Source: Sphingomonas sp. NBWT7
GTDB lineage: Bacteria; Pseudomonadota; Alphaproteobacteria; Sphingomonadales; Sphingomonadaceae
Reading direction: 5' to 3'
Length of the DNA: 64,000 bases
Assembly: GCF_014217605.1 (NCBI RefSeq)
Contig: NZ_CP043639.1
Coordinates: forward strand, 519,501 to 583,500
Shown piece after piece: positions 16,546 through 24,922 of the stretch. The position numbers and the translations under genes are program-made. The notes below the pieces were generated by a model that saw nothing but the letters and a program-made list of their open reading frames with translations, was not told where the DNA came from and made no database searches. The first letter of the stretch is position 1. Each line of letters begins with the position of its first letter.

Positions 16546-17624
16546 TCTACCTCGATTACCAGGCGACGACGCCGCTCGCGCCCGAGGCGTTCGACGCGAT
16601 GGTGCCGTGGTTGCGCGACCATTTCGCCAATCCGCACTCGCCGAGCCGCATCGGCCGTGCGGCCAAGGCTGCGATCGAGGTGGCGCGAGACCAGGTGGCG
16701 GCGCTGCTTCCCCCCGGGGGACGAGTCGTCTTCACCAGCGGCGCGACCGAGGCGCTCAACTGGGCGATCAAGGGAACGCGCGGGTCGATCGTGTCGATCG
16801 CGAGCGAACATGCCGCGGTGATCGACACGCTGCGTGCCGAGGGCGCCGCCGGGCGCGAGGTAACGGTGCTGCCGGTGCGCCCCGACGGTCGACTCGACTT
16901 GTGGGTGGCGCGACGCGTGCTGGGGCAGGGGGCAGGCCTGCTCGCCGCGATGCTGGTCAACAACGAGATTGGCGTGACGCAGCCGATCCGCGAACTCGCC
17001 AGCCGCGCGCGGTCGGTCGGCGCGCTGGTGTTGTGCGATGCGGTGCAGGGTTTCGGCCGCGTGCCGATTCCCGAGCAATGCGACCTGATCGCGGTGTCGG
17101 CGCACAAGATCCACGGACCCAAGGGGATCGGCGCTTTGTGGATCCGCGACGGCGTGACGCTCGCGCCGCTGCTGCACGGCGGCGACCAGGAGGACGGGCG
17201 CTCGGGTACGCTGAGCCCGGCGCTGTGCGTCGGGTTCGGCGTCGCCGCGCGGCTGATGGCCGAACGACAGGACGCGGACCGGGCGCATGTTGGGCGGTTA
17301 TGGGATATCGCGACCGAGCGGCTGCACGGCTGGACGCTCAACGGATCGGCAGAGCACCGCTACCACGGAAACGTCAACGTGCGGCGCGCGCGGCTCGACG
17401 TGAACCGATTGATGAGTGATTGCCGCGAGATTGCCTTCTCGGCCGGATCGGCCTGTGCCAGCGGATCGGGGCGGCCGAGCCATGTTCTGAAGGCGATCGG
17501 CCTGCTCGATGCCGAGGCGCGCGCCTCGATCCGGCTCGGGTTCGGCCGCTATACCAGCGAAGCGGAGTTGCGCGCCGGGCTCGACCAGATCGTCGATGCG
17601 GCGGATCATCAGGTCGGGCGATGA
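16542..17624 (+). CDS. Cysteine desulfurase, second copy
   Basis: 360-residue NifS/IscS-type enzyme beginning MIYLDYQATTPLAPEAF. PLP Lys189 is in VSAHKIHGPKGIG and Cys305 is in AFSAGSACASGSGRPSH. The His near ASEHAAV and the LVNNEIGV segment for substrate and cofactor binding are present. All catalytic residues of both copies look intact, so neither is decayed. It overlaps the ferredoxin gene by four bases (ATGA). It probably supplies sulfur for Fe-S clusters or thiolation of tRNA; which acceptor each copy serves cannot be told. Confidence 0.9.
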   Translation: MIYLDYQATTPLAPEAFDAMVPWLRDHFANPHSPSRIGRAAKAAIEVARDQVAALLPPGGRVVFTSGATEALNWAIKGTRGSIVSIASEHAAVIDTLRAEGAAGREVTVLPVRPDGRLDLWVARRVLGQGAGLLAAMLVNNEIGVTQPIRELASRARSVGALVLCDAVQGFGRVPIPEQCDLIAVSAHKIHGPKGIGALWIRDGVTLAPLLHGGDQEDGRSGTLSPALCVGFGVAARLMAERQDADRAHVGRLWDIATERLHGWTLNGSAEHRYHGNVNVRRARLDVNRLMSDCREIAFSAGSACASGSGRPSHVLKAIGLLDAEARASIRLGFGRYTSEAELRAGLDQIVDAADHQVGR

Positions 17625-17926
17625 AGATCGTGTTCCGGCAAGGCGGCGCGGAAGACGTGATCGCCGACGGCGCGCCGGGCGAGCGCCTGCTGCGGGTTGG
17701 CCAGCGGCACGGGCTGCCGCTGGAGGGCACGTGCGAGGGTGATCTTGCCTGCGCCACCTGCCACGTCATCGTCGATGCCGAGGATTTCGCGCGGTTGCCG
17801 CCAGCGCGCGAGGAGGAAGAGGACATGCTCGACCTGGCGCACGGGGCGACGCGATATAGCCGACTGTCGTGCCAGATCATCCTCGACGAAATGCTCGACG
17901 GTCTGCGCGTGACGGTGCCCGGTTAA
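17621..17926 (+). CDS. 2Fe-2S ferredoxin, adrenodoxin/ISC type
   Basis: 101-residue electron carrier. Cluster ligands are Cys38, Cys44 and Cys47 (CEGDLACATC) and Cys84 (RLSCQI), the C-x5-C-x2-C ... C pattern of vertebrate-type ferredoxins such as Isc Fdx. The acidic stretch REEEEDMLD resembles the reductase-docking surface. It is third in the operon after two cysteine desulfurases, so a role in Fe-S cluster assembly is likely. The adrenodoxin-reductase-like enzyme at 24923-26224 could be its electron donor. Confidence 0.92.
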   Translation: MKIVFRQGGAEDVIADGAPGERLLRVGQRHGLPLEGTCEGDLACATCHVIVDAEDFARLPPAREEEEDMLDLAHGATRYSRLSCQIILDEMLDGLRVTVPG

Positions 17927-17996
17927 AGGGCACAGGTGGCGTTCATCTTGAAGGGTTTAGCCCCCGCAACGTGCGAACGTGTGAAGGAGTAACGAG

Positions 17997-18272
17997 ATGA
18001 AGCTGATCGCTCTCACCGCCGCTGGCCTGCTCGCCGCCAGCGCGCTGACCCCCGTTCCCGCCGATGCGCAGCGCCGTGGCTGGCATGACGATCGTGACTG
18101 GCGTGGCGATCGTGGCTGGCGGGGCGATCGCCGACATTGGCGCGGGGATCGCCGCCATTGGCGTGGCAGTCGCGGTCATCGCTATCGCTACCGGCCGCGG
18201 CAGCGCGTCGTCTGCCGTGTCGTGCGCGGTTATTACGGCCCCGTGCGGCGCTGCTTCACCGTGCGGCGTTAG
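17997..18272 (+). CDS. Small secreted basic repeat protein
   Basis: 91-residue protein with a signal peptide (about residues 1-24, cleavage near PADAQ) and a mature part built of tandem WRGDR/H units (RDWRGDRGWRGDRRHWRGDRRHWRG), ending in a Tyr/Arg/Val segment with two Cys (VVCRVV and RRCFTV). The repeat is also visible in the DNA as imperfect copies of about 24 bases. AAGGAG lies seven bases before the ATG. It should be exported to the periplasm and be strongly positive. Function unknown; RcnB-like or envelope-associated roles are guesses. Confidence 0.75.
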   Translation: MKLIALTAAGLLAASALTPVPADAQRRGWHDDRDWRGDRGWRGDRRHWRGDRRHWRGSRGHRYRYRPRQRVVCRVVRGYYGPVRRCFTVRR

Positions 18273-18289
18273 GCCGCACGTCGACCCTC

Positions 18290-18318
18290 TTGAACCCCGC
18301 CCCGCGCTCGGCCATATG
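18290..18318 (+). promoter_or_regulatory. Promoter of SRP RNA
   Basis: TTGAAC at 18290-18295 and CATATG at 18313-18318 separated by exactly 17 bases; the predicted start near 18325 coincides with the 5' end of the SRP RNA stem. Confidence 0.65.
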
Positions 18319-18321
18319 GCC

Positions 18322-18420
18322 GCGCGGGAGTCGGGCGGACGTGGTCGTCGCCAACCTGGTCAGATCCGGAAGGAAGCAGCCACAACGATTTCGCCGCGGG
18401 TCGTTCCGGCTCCCACCGCG
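18322..18420 (+). ncRNA. ffs: Signal recognition particle RNA (4.5S)
   Basis: Bacterial small SRP RNA, which binds Ffh and targets membrane proteins. The apical domain contains the hallmark GGTCAGATCCGGAAGGAAGCA. The ends pair: GGGAGTCGG at 18326 with CCGGCTCCC ending at 18414 (one G-U pair). Exact ends may differ by a few bases. dnaX and ybaB follow on the same strand, the same neighbourhood as in many other bacteria. The 209 bases between this gene and dnaX hold no further gene that I can support. Confidence 0.93.
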
Positions 18421-18629
18421 CCGCTCACGTTGGCCTAAGCTATGCGCCGGTCTGATAAGCGCCGTGTGAGCCGTTCTTCGCTTCCTCGATCGATTGCGAC
18501 GGCATGCGGCGCGGGTGGCGAGACCGCCGGCACGTTTCCGCCGAAATCCCCCGCTGACTTGGCGGTGTCCTGCGCCTATGTTGCACCGGTGCGTAACCGT
18601 TATCTTCTCGCCGCTTCGTTGATCCGGGC

Positions 18630-20273
18630 ATGACCGACACGCTTCTCGGCCTTGACGAGCCCGCGCCGCCGCCGCGTGGCGGCGAGGCGTATCGCGTGCT
18701 CGCGCGCAAGTATCGGCCGCAGACGTTCCAGGCGCTGATCGGCCAGGAAGCGATGGTTCGCACTCTGGAAAACGCGATCAAGCGCGACCGTATCGCGCAC
18801 GCGTTCCTGCTGACCGGCGTTCGCGGCGTCGGCAAGACGTCGACCGCGCGCCTCATCGCCAAGGCGCTGAATTGCGTCGGGCCGGATGGGCAGGGCGGGC
18901 CGACGATCGATCCGTGCGGCGTCTGCGAGCCGTGCCGTGCGATTGCCGAGGGTCGGCACATCGACGTGATCGAGATGGATGCCGCAAGCCACACCGGCAT
19001 CGACGACATCCGCGAGATCATCGAGGCATCGCGCTACGCCGCGGTCTCGGCGCGGTACAAAGTCTACATCATCGACGAAGTCCACATGCTGTCGAAGGCG
19101 GCGTTCAACGGCCTACTGAAGACGCTGGAGGAGCCGCCGGGGCACGTGAAGTTTCTTTTTGCCACGACCGAGGTGAACAAGGTTCCCGTCACCGTCTTGT
19201 CGCGCTGCCAGCGCTTCGACCTGCGGCGCATTCCCGCCGAGAAGCTGGCCGAGCATTTCGCCGCCGTCAGCGCGAAGGAGACCGTGTCGGCCGAGCCGGA
19301 GGCGCTGGCGCTGATCGCGCGCGCGGCTGAGGGCTCGGCGCGTGATGGACTGTCGATCCTCGATCAGGCGATCGCGCATGCCGATCTCGAGGGCGGCGGC
19401 GTCACCGCCGCGGCGGTGCGCGAGATGCTCGGACTGTCCGATCGCGGCGCGGTGCGCGATCTGCTCGGCTTGCTGCTTGCCGGCGACGCACCGGGTGCGC
19501 TCGCTGCGCTGCGCCGGCAATATGATTTCGGCGTCGACCCGCAGGGCGTGCTGCGCGCCTTGCTCGAGGCGGTGCATGGCGTCACGCTGGTCAAGGTCGG
19601 CGCCATGGACGATCCGGCGCAGCCGGCGGAGGAGCGCGCGGCGTTCCACGACTGGGCGGGCAAGCTCTCCTTCCCGCTGCTGCATCGCTTGTGGCAGCTG
19701 CTGCTCAAGGGACACGACGAGGTCGCGCGCGCCGCGCTGCCGATCGAGACGGCGGAAATGGCGCTGCTGCGCCTCGTCCACGCGCGCAGCCTGCCCGATC
19801 CGGCCGAGTTGATGCGCGCGCCGCGTGAGGCGGCAGCGCCGACCGCGGCGCTACCGGCTGCGCCCGCATCACCGACGCGCGAGGAATTTTCGGCGCAGGA
19901 CGCGCTGCCTGCCAGCTTCGCTGCCATGGTCGAGCGGCTGGAGGCGGGGGGTCACCATCTGCTCGCCGTGCGGCTCGCCCATGGCGCGCGCGTGGTGCGC
20001 TACGCGCCGCCCGAGATTGTCTTCAGCGGCTCGCGTCCGATCGCGGCGGATACACTGAACGACACGACGCTTGCGCTGCGCGCGATCACGGGCACGGCCT
20101 GGAAGCTGTCGATGATCGACGCTCCGGGCGAGCAGACGTTGAAGGAAATCGCCGATCAGGCCGCGGAGGCGGAGCGTCAGGCAATCCTGGCATCGCCGTT
20201 GGTCAAGGCGGCGTTTGAAGCATTCCCCGAGGCCGAACTGATCGACTGGCCGCAGAAAAGGAACAACGCGTGA
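18630..20273 (+). CDS. dnaX: DNA polymerase III subunits gamma and tau
   Basis: 547-residue clamp-loader ATPase. The start of the AAA+ domain is YRVLARKYRPQTFQALIGQE. Walker A is GVRGVGKTST, zinc-binding cysteines are seen in CVGPDG..CGVCEPC, the DEVHMLSKAAFNGLLKTLEEPP motif follows, and the sensor-1 segment is FATTEVNKVPVTVLSRCQRFD. The C-terminal tau-like part runs beyond residue 370 after an Ala/Pro linker. I see no clear frameshift signal that would make a separate gamma. It overlaps ybaB by four bases (GTGA). Confidence 0.96.
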   Translation: MTDTLLGLDEPAPPPRGGEAYRVLARKYRPQTFQALIGQEAMVRTLENAIKRDRIAHAFLLTGVRGVGKTSTARLIAKALNCVGPDGQGGPTIDPCGVCEPCRAIAEGRHIDVIEMDAASHTGIDDIREIIEASRYAAVSARYKVYIIDEVHMLSKAAFNGLLKTLEEPPGHVKFLFATTEVNKVPVTVLSRCQRFDLRRIPAEKLAEHFAAVSAKETVSAEPEALALIARAAEGSARDGLSILDQAIAHADLEGGGVTAAAVREMLGLSDRGAVRDLLGLLLAGDAPGALAALRRQYDFGVDPQGVLRALLEAVHGVTLVKVGAMDDPAQPAEERAAFHDWAGKLSFPLLHRLWQLLLKGHDEVARAALPIETAEMALLRLVHARSLPDPAELMRAPREAAAPTAALPAAPASPTREEFSAQDALPASFAAMVERLEAGGHHLLAVRLAHGARVVRYAPPEIVFSGSRPIAADTLNDTTLALRAITGTAWKLSMIDAPGEQTLKEIADQAAEAERQAILASPLVKAAFEAFPEAELIDWPQKRNNA

Positions 20274-20605
20274 AGGATATCAACGAACTGCTCGCGGCCG
20301 CGCAGAGTGCGGCGGAGAACGTGCAGAAGCAGATGGATCAGGCGCAGGTGACGCTCGATCAGATCGAGGTCGAAGGCGCGGCCGGTGGCGGGCTCGTCAA
20401 GATCAAGGCGACCGCGAAGGGCCGCATCCTGTCGGTGGCGATCGACGATTCGCTGATCGTGCCGGCCGAGAAGCAGATGCTCGAGGATCTCGTCGCGGCG
20501 GCATTCAACGACGCGCGCGCGAAGGCGGACGCTGTGTCGTCGCAAGAGATGGCAAAGATGACGAGCGGACTGCCGCTGCCGCCGGGCTTCAAGCTGCCGT
20601 TCTGA
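20270..20605 (+). CDS. ybaB: Nucleoid-associated protein YbaB/EbfC
   Basis: 111-residue DNA-binding protein of the YbaB/EbfC family, a small dimer that binds and bends DNA. Family motifs: MKDINELLAAAQ at the start with a coiled helix rich in Gln, then GLVKIKATAKGRILSVAIDDSLI and LEDLVAAAFNDARAKAD, then MTSGLPLPPGFKLPF at the C-terminus. It starts at GTG 20270 overlapping dnaX, the usual dnaX-ybaB pair; recR, often third, is elsewhere in this window (48669). Confidence 0.95.
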   Translation: MKDINELLAAAQSAAENVQKQMDQAQVTLDQIEVEGAAGGGLVKIKATAKGRILSVAIDDSLIVPAEKQMLEDLVAAAFNDARAKADAVSSQEMAKMTSGLPLPPGFKLPF

Positions 20606-20638
20606 TCGACCGCGGCCAACGGGCTCGGCGGCCTGCGG

Positions 20639-21367
20639 TCACCGCAGGCAGGCGTCGAGCCCCTCGCGCCGAACGGTGCCGACGTAGCGCGCCAGTGTGT
20701 TGCCATGGCGTCGGACGAAGCCGTGCGGTGCGATTGCCGCGCGCTTCTTGGGCAGCGGCAACACCGCGGCGATGCGCGCCGCTTCGGTGGCGGTCAGCCG
20801 ATCGGCCGAGTGATTGAAATAGCGGATCGCTCCTGCCTCGACGCCGTAGGTGCCGATCCCGGTCTCGGCGACGTTGAGATAGACTTCCATGATCCGGCGC
20901 TTGCCCCAGATCGTCTCGATCAGGAACGTGAACCACGCCTCGAACGCCTTGCGCGCGTAGCCGCCGCCCTGAAACAGGAAGACGTTCTTCGCCGTCTGCT
21001 GGCTGATCGTCGATCCGCCGCGAATCCGCCCGCCCTTGGCATTGCGATAGGCGGCACCGGCGATCGCGCGGAAATCGAAGCCGTTGTGGCTGCAGAAGCG
21101 CGCGTCCTCCCCGGCGATCGCGGCGCGCGGCATATCGGAGTCGATCTCGTCGAGCGGGCGCCACTCCTTGGTGATCGAGTGGCCGGAGATCAGGTCACCC
21201 AGCATGGTAAAGGTGAACGGCGGCGGAACGAAGCGCAGCGCGACGACCCACAGCAGCGATAGCACGACGAAGGCAACCGCGATCTTGGCGACGATACGAA
21301 CGAGGCGTGCGCCTAGGCCCGGCCCGCTGCGCCTGCGCCGATCATCGCGCACCGAACTGCCGGCCAT
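20639..21367 (-). CDS. mtgA: Monofunctional biosynthetic peptidoglycan transglycosylase MtgA
   Basis: GT51 transglycosylase of 242 residues that polymerises lipid II into glycan strands. An N-terminal membrane anchor (about residues 20-46) precedes the catalytic domain. The catalytic Glu is in IAGEDARFCSHNGFD, and the second motif is RGGSTISQQTAKNVFL, with RRIMEVYLNVAETG after it. There is no transpeptidase domain. ATG 21367 is five bases after the stop of the upstream glycosyltransferase, suggesting one transcript. Confidence 0.93.
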   Translation of the reverse strand: MAGSSVRDDRRRRSGPGLGARLVRIVAKIAVAFVVLSLLWVVALRFVPPPFTFTMLGDLISGHSITKEWRPLDEIDSDMPRAAIAGEDARFCSHNGFDFRAIAGAAYRNAKGGRIRGGSTISQQTAKNVFLFQGGGYARKAFEAWFTFLIETIWGKRRIMEVYLNVAETGIGTYGVEAGAIRYFNHSADRLTATEAARIAAVLPLPKKRAAIAPHGFVRRHGNTLARYVGTVRREGLDACLR

Positions 21368-21372
21368 CGACG

Positions 21373-22671
21373 TCAGATCCGATCGGGGACATAAGCGAGC
21401 AGCCCAGGTGCGCCCGCCTTCGATACGTCCTCGAAGATTGCGAGGTAGCGCTCTGCCATCTGCGTCGGTGAAAGGACGGGCGGAATGGCCTGCTGCAAAT
21501 GACCGTAGAGTTCGAGATCTGATGCCTCGGCAATGCGATCCGCGAGATCGGCCGGATCGCCGCGCAGGAAGTGCAGGCCGTTGACCCGATCGGTGACCTT
21601 CTCCGCCATGCCGCCGATACCCGTGCAAAGGACCGGGCGGCGCGCCTGGAACGCCTCTTGGATGACAACAGGCGAATTCTCCCACCACGTACTCGGGAAG
21701 ACGACATAGTCGCACGCCGCCATCAGGTCGGCGACGCTGCCGTTATCGTAGGCTCCGGCGTAGCGCAGGAACGGATAACGCTCGCACGCCGCGTCGAAAC
21801 GCTCGATAAAAGCGGGCGATTGTCCGATCATATTGCCATGAACGACGATGCGGATTTGAGCGCAAAGTGCCTCGTCACGCGCAATGATCGCACATGCATC
21901 GAGCAGCACGTCCATACCCTTGAAGGGATTGATCTGGCCGAAATAGCTGAAGGTCCAGATCCGTCTGCGCGAAACGGATCGTGTGGGCGAGGCGCGGCCC
22001 TGTTCGATACCGTTTTCAATGACGTGCACGCGGTCAGCAGGCAGTCCGTTTCGAACCATCGTGTCGGCGAGGAAATGGCTCGGCGAAACGAATGCGGCAA
22101 CCGGCGCCAGCGCGGCCGCGAAATGCTGCTGACGGACCGCGAACTGCTGGCGGCTATGTTCGGGATAGCAGGCGCGGCAGGCGCCCGGCGTCGGCCCGTC
22201 GCAAAGTGCGTTGGTGTGACGCTTAATCAACTGTCCGTGATTGTGACAGATCGCGAGAAATTCGTGGATCGTGAAAACAACGGGAATGCCGACATCGGTT
22301 ACGTCTCGAAAGATCTCGCTGCCCACGTTGAGAAAGTGATGCGCATTGAGCAGCGCAACCCGCTCGCGCTGCAGCAGCGCGATAAGCGATCGTCGCACGT
22401 CGATCGAGGAGAGGTGATAGAAATGGTCGTAGAGCGTCGAGCGATAAGGAAGGGCAAATTCATAGGGATCGAGATCGAGCCGATCCAATGCCGCTTCATC
22501 GCACGCGCTGATCAGGATCGCATCGACGCCGCTTGCGCGCAGGCCGCGGAACAATGTTCGCGCGGCGATCTCCGCTCCGCCCTTCGACAATGAGGGGTGC
22601 GTATGACTGAGGATCGCGATGCGTCGATCGGTCAGGGCGCCGGCTGCCGGCGACGGATCGACATCAGCCAC
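21373..22671 (-). CDS. Family 4 (GT-B) glycosyltransferase
   Basis: 432-residue retaining glycosyltransferase. The N-terminal half begins IAILSHTHPSLSKGGAEIAARTLF, with FTIHEFLAICHNHGQ; a Cys-rich insert (CDGPTPGACRACYPE) is typical of polysaccharide-type members. The C-terminal nucleotide-binding half has FGQINPFKGMDVLLDA and the E-x7-E region VVFPSTWWENSPVVIQEAFQARRPVLCTGIGGMAE. GTG 22671 is chosen: GGAG lies seven bases upstream, and it overlaps the end of the large unknown gene by eight bases. Both genes are lower in G+C than their neighbours. Donor and acceptor are unknown. Confidence 0.85.
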   Translation of the reverse strand: MADVDPSPAAGALTDRRIAILSHTHPSLSKGGAEIAARTLFRGLRASGVDAILISACDEAALDRLDLDPYEFALPYRSTLYDHFYHLSSIDVRRSLIALLQRERVALLNAHHFLNVGSEIFRDVTDVGIPVVFTIHEFLAICHNHGQLIKRHTNALCDGPTPGACRACYPEHSRQQFAVRQQHFAAALAPVAAFVSPSHFLADTMVRNGLPADRVHVIENGIEQGRASPTRSVSRRRIWTFSYFGQINPFKGMDVLLDACAIIARDEALCAQIRIVVHGNMIGQSPAFIERFDAACERYPFLRYAGAYDNGSVADLMAACDYVVFPSTWWENSPVVIQEAFQARRPVLCTGIGGMAEKVTDRVNGLHFLRGDPADLADRIAEASDLELYGHLQQAIPPVLSPTQMAERYLAIFEDVSKAGAPGLLAYVPDRI

Positions 22672-24649
22672 CCGCGATCTCCAATGCCTGATCGATACGC
22701 GCGGCAAGTCTCGAAATGCGGGGTTGACCGAGCGATAGCGCGGCCTGCGTTATGATTGCGCGTTGTTCGCCGCGATCCTGCGAGACCTGCGTACCGTCAT
22801 TGCCGTTGGAACGGTGCGTTCTCCCGGCGACGTCGGCCTGCCACCAGTCGCGGGTGGCGAGGCAGGCGTCAGTCGATATCACGGGGGCCAAGGTCGTATC
22901 GGCGGGATCATCGATGGCGAGAAACGAGACATCGCGCGGTGCAGTGCCGACCGCCGACCAACCGCGTTCGGTCAGTCGCACATGTCCGCTGACGAATGCG
23001 AAGCTGTCGAGTTCCAAAGCCGTCGTTATGGGATCGATCGCGTCGGATGTCGGATCGCATAGCGGTGAGAAGAACAGGCTGCACCGACGACCGCTATGCC
23101 GCTGTACATCGGCAAATAGCGAAAGCGTCAGCGATCGCTGCAGCGCAGTGCCGGCGATCAGGACGATACCCGTCGTTTCGGGCAGTCGCCACGCGTTGCG
23201 CATGATATCATCGACGAGAAGCATGAAATCGGACGGCGAGGACGGAACGGCAAGAATCAGCGCGTGCCCGACCGGCGCGACGACGTGTGCCGTTACGTTT
23301 CGTCTGCGGGCACGGGACATCACGGCCGCATGGTGCGCGAAGACCGGGAAGAAGCGTTCTGCTTCGATCGCAGGGTAGAAGCGTTCGACGATATCTATCG
23401 GGGCTGTGCGGCCGATCACCCGCACGGCCCCTGGCGGGATCGCGGCGGCGGTGCCCTTGCCGTCGTTCCACGTCGCCTTGACCATCACCCCGTCGATCGC
23501 AGCATCGTCGAAGGTGCCGCGAAAGAGTGCGATAAATCCGGAGGGGACGAGCGACTGATCGATGTCGCGCTTCAGCGCTGCGATATCTGGGCGTGGGTAG
23601 CGAACCACACTACCGTCTTCTGCGCCCACCACCGTGGTGCCAGCCTTTAGCATGAAGGACCGAGCCTCCTTGCGCGTACTGAGCACCCAACCGTTCACAA
23701 ATACGCCGAAGCCGGGCAGGACGGCGGCTTCGTCGATCTGAATGCGCTCCGGGCTGGCGGGGGCGGGGTCCTCGAACCATGCGCCACCCTCGTGGAAAAG
23801 TTCCTGAAGGCGGCCGCGCATCGGCCCGGCAGACTTGTTGAGAATATCGCGTATCGACGGCGCGATTGCCGTTTTGGTGACCAGACGCGTCGGATCGAGC
23901 GATTCAAGGATACGCGCGCTACCATCCGCCATGAACATTCGAAACGGCGGACCGGCTTGTGGACGCCATCCCGAATGGACGATGCCTGCGAACGCGAGGC
24001 ATCCGCTCGGCAAGTCGTCGCGCGGTGCGAGTGCGTAGGCAAAGCTGCCATCGAACGCCCCGTCGTCAAGGATAACGACCGGTCGATCAACTACCCCGTC
24101 GTCGACCATCCAGCCGGTGACCCAGACCAGTTCCGGATCCTCGACGCAGATCGTCTCGATAAACCCGGTCGCGCGCTGCGTCGCCCATTGTCGCGCGAGA
24201 TCATGCGCGAGCCCGGCCTGCTCCGCCAGAAATGACAAGCGTTCGAACAGCGCATCGATCGTCGCGACGCGGCTGGTAGCGGCGTTGCGCCGAACGGCGC
24301 AAAGCGATCGCGGCGGGGATGAGGACTGAAGGAGCTGGTTCGTGTCGCGCACCCAAACGGATAGTTCGGCATCGCCCCCGCTTTCCGCAACCTGCACGAT
24401 CTGGTCGCGCACCGCAGCGTCGAAGCGGAAGCCCGGACGAGCCTCAACACCGCGATCGCGCGCTACGTCGGGACGATCGATACCGTTGGTCGTGACTGCG
24501 ATAACGGCATCGCCCGCGCGTAGCTCCAGCGTCAGCTTGCGCGCGGGATCGTCCTGGTCGAGCACCCAGCCTTCGGCGCCGAAGATCTCTCCGAGCTTCT
24601 CGACATGGCCGACGATGGTGCCGTGCGACAATACTGGATCGGCAACCAT
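22664..24649 (-). CDS. Unrecognised 661-residue protein, glycan-associated by context
   Basis: Large cytosolic-looking protein with no signal peptide or membrane helix. I do not recognise a catalytic domain. Three segments carry a similar pattern with a Gly-Trp at residues 27-28, 179-180 and 320-321 (EGWVLDQ, TGWMVDD, NGWVLST), each followed by beta-rich sequence of 60-100 residues, suggesting repeated beta-sandwich domains. The C-terminal third (about 440-600) has alternating hydrophobic strands (HALILAVPSSPSDFMLLVDD, TGIVLIAGTALQ) that might be a Rossmann-like fold. The stop overlaps the start of the GT4 gene, so the two act together, probably in surface polysaccharide synthesis. A TTGACA promoter candidate precedes it. 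Confidence 0.7.
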   Translation of the reverse strand: MVADPVLSHGTIVGHVEKLGEIFGAEGWVLDQDDPARKLTLELRAGDAVIAVTTNGIDRPDVARDRGVEARPGFRFDAAVRDQIVQVAESGGDAELSVWVRDTNQLLQSSSPPRSLCAVRRNAATSRVATIDALFERLSFLAEQAGLAHDLARQWATQRATGFIETICVEDPELVWVTGWMVDDGVVDRPVVILDDGAFDGSFAYALAPRDDLPSGCLAFAGIVHSGWRPQAGPPFRMFMADGSARILESLDPTRLVTKTAIAPSIRDILNKSAGPMRGRLQELFHEGGAWFEDPAPASPERIQIDEAAVLPGFGVFVNGWVLSTRKEARSFMLKAGTTVVGAEDGSVVRYPRPDIAALKRDIDQSLVPSGFIALFRGTFDDAAIDGVMVKATWNDGKGTAAAIPPGAVRVIGRTAPIDIVERFYPAIEAERFFPVFAHHAAVMSRARRRNVTAHVVAPVGHALILAVPSSPSDFMLLVDDIMRNAWRLPETTGIVLIAGTALQRSLTLSLFADVQRHSGRRCSLFFSPLCDPTSDAIDPITTALELDSFAFVSGHVRLTERGWSAVGTAPRDVSFLAIDDPADTTLAPVISTDACLATRDWWQADVAGRTHRSNGNDGTQVSQDRGEQRAIITQAALSLGQPRISRLAARIDQALEIAGG

Positions 24650-24681
24650 CGAAACGCTTATCCCGCTGAACGAGACGACAG

Positions 24682-24710
24682 TAAACAGACGCAGAGGCGG
24701 CGCTTGTCAA
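24682..24710 (-). promoter_or_regulatory. Candidate promoter of the unknown protein/GT4 operon
   Basis: On the minus strand TTGACA (24710-24705), a 17-base spacer and TGTTTA (24687-24682). The -35 is a perfect consensus. The leader to the ATG at 24649 would be about 25 bases. Confidence 0.55.
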
Positions 24711-24754
24711 CGGCGGCGATCGGCCGGACGGTGCAGCATCAAGATAGGAATTAA

Positions 24755-24831
24755 TGGTCGGGGAAAGAGGATTCGAACCTCCGGCCCCCACGTCCCGAAC
24801 GTGGTGCTCTACCAGGCTGAGCTATCCCCCG
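24755..24831 (-). tRNA. tRNA-Pro (CGG anticodon)
   Basis: 77-base tRNA with encoded CCA. Acceptor CGGGGGA pairs with TTCCCCG (one G-U pair); anticodon stem CCACG/CGTGG with loop TTCGGGA gives anticodon CGG; the T-arm is GGAGGTTCGAATCCTC. The atypical AT-richer gene pair begins 105 bases beyond its 3' end. Confidence 0.95.
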
Positions 24832-24922
24832 ACCAGGGGACCGTCCGGCACTTCGGCCGGCGGCAGGTCGCGGTGTATAGCAGCCAAATTTGCTGCCGCA
24901 AGCGCGGATTCGATCGCCCGTT

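Noticed and set aside
18442..18633. 63-residue frame between SRP RNA and dnaX
   Set aside because: No ribosome-binding site, Arg/Ser/Ala-rich composition, and overlaps the dnaX start.
21367..24831. Integrative element at tRNA-Pro
   Set aside because: I searched for an integrase gene and for a repeat of the tRNA 3' end at the far boundary and saw neither, so only possible past transfer is suggested.
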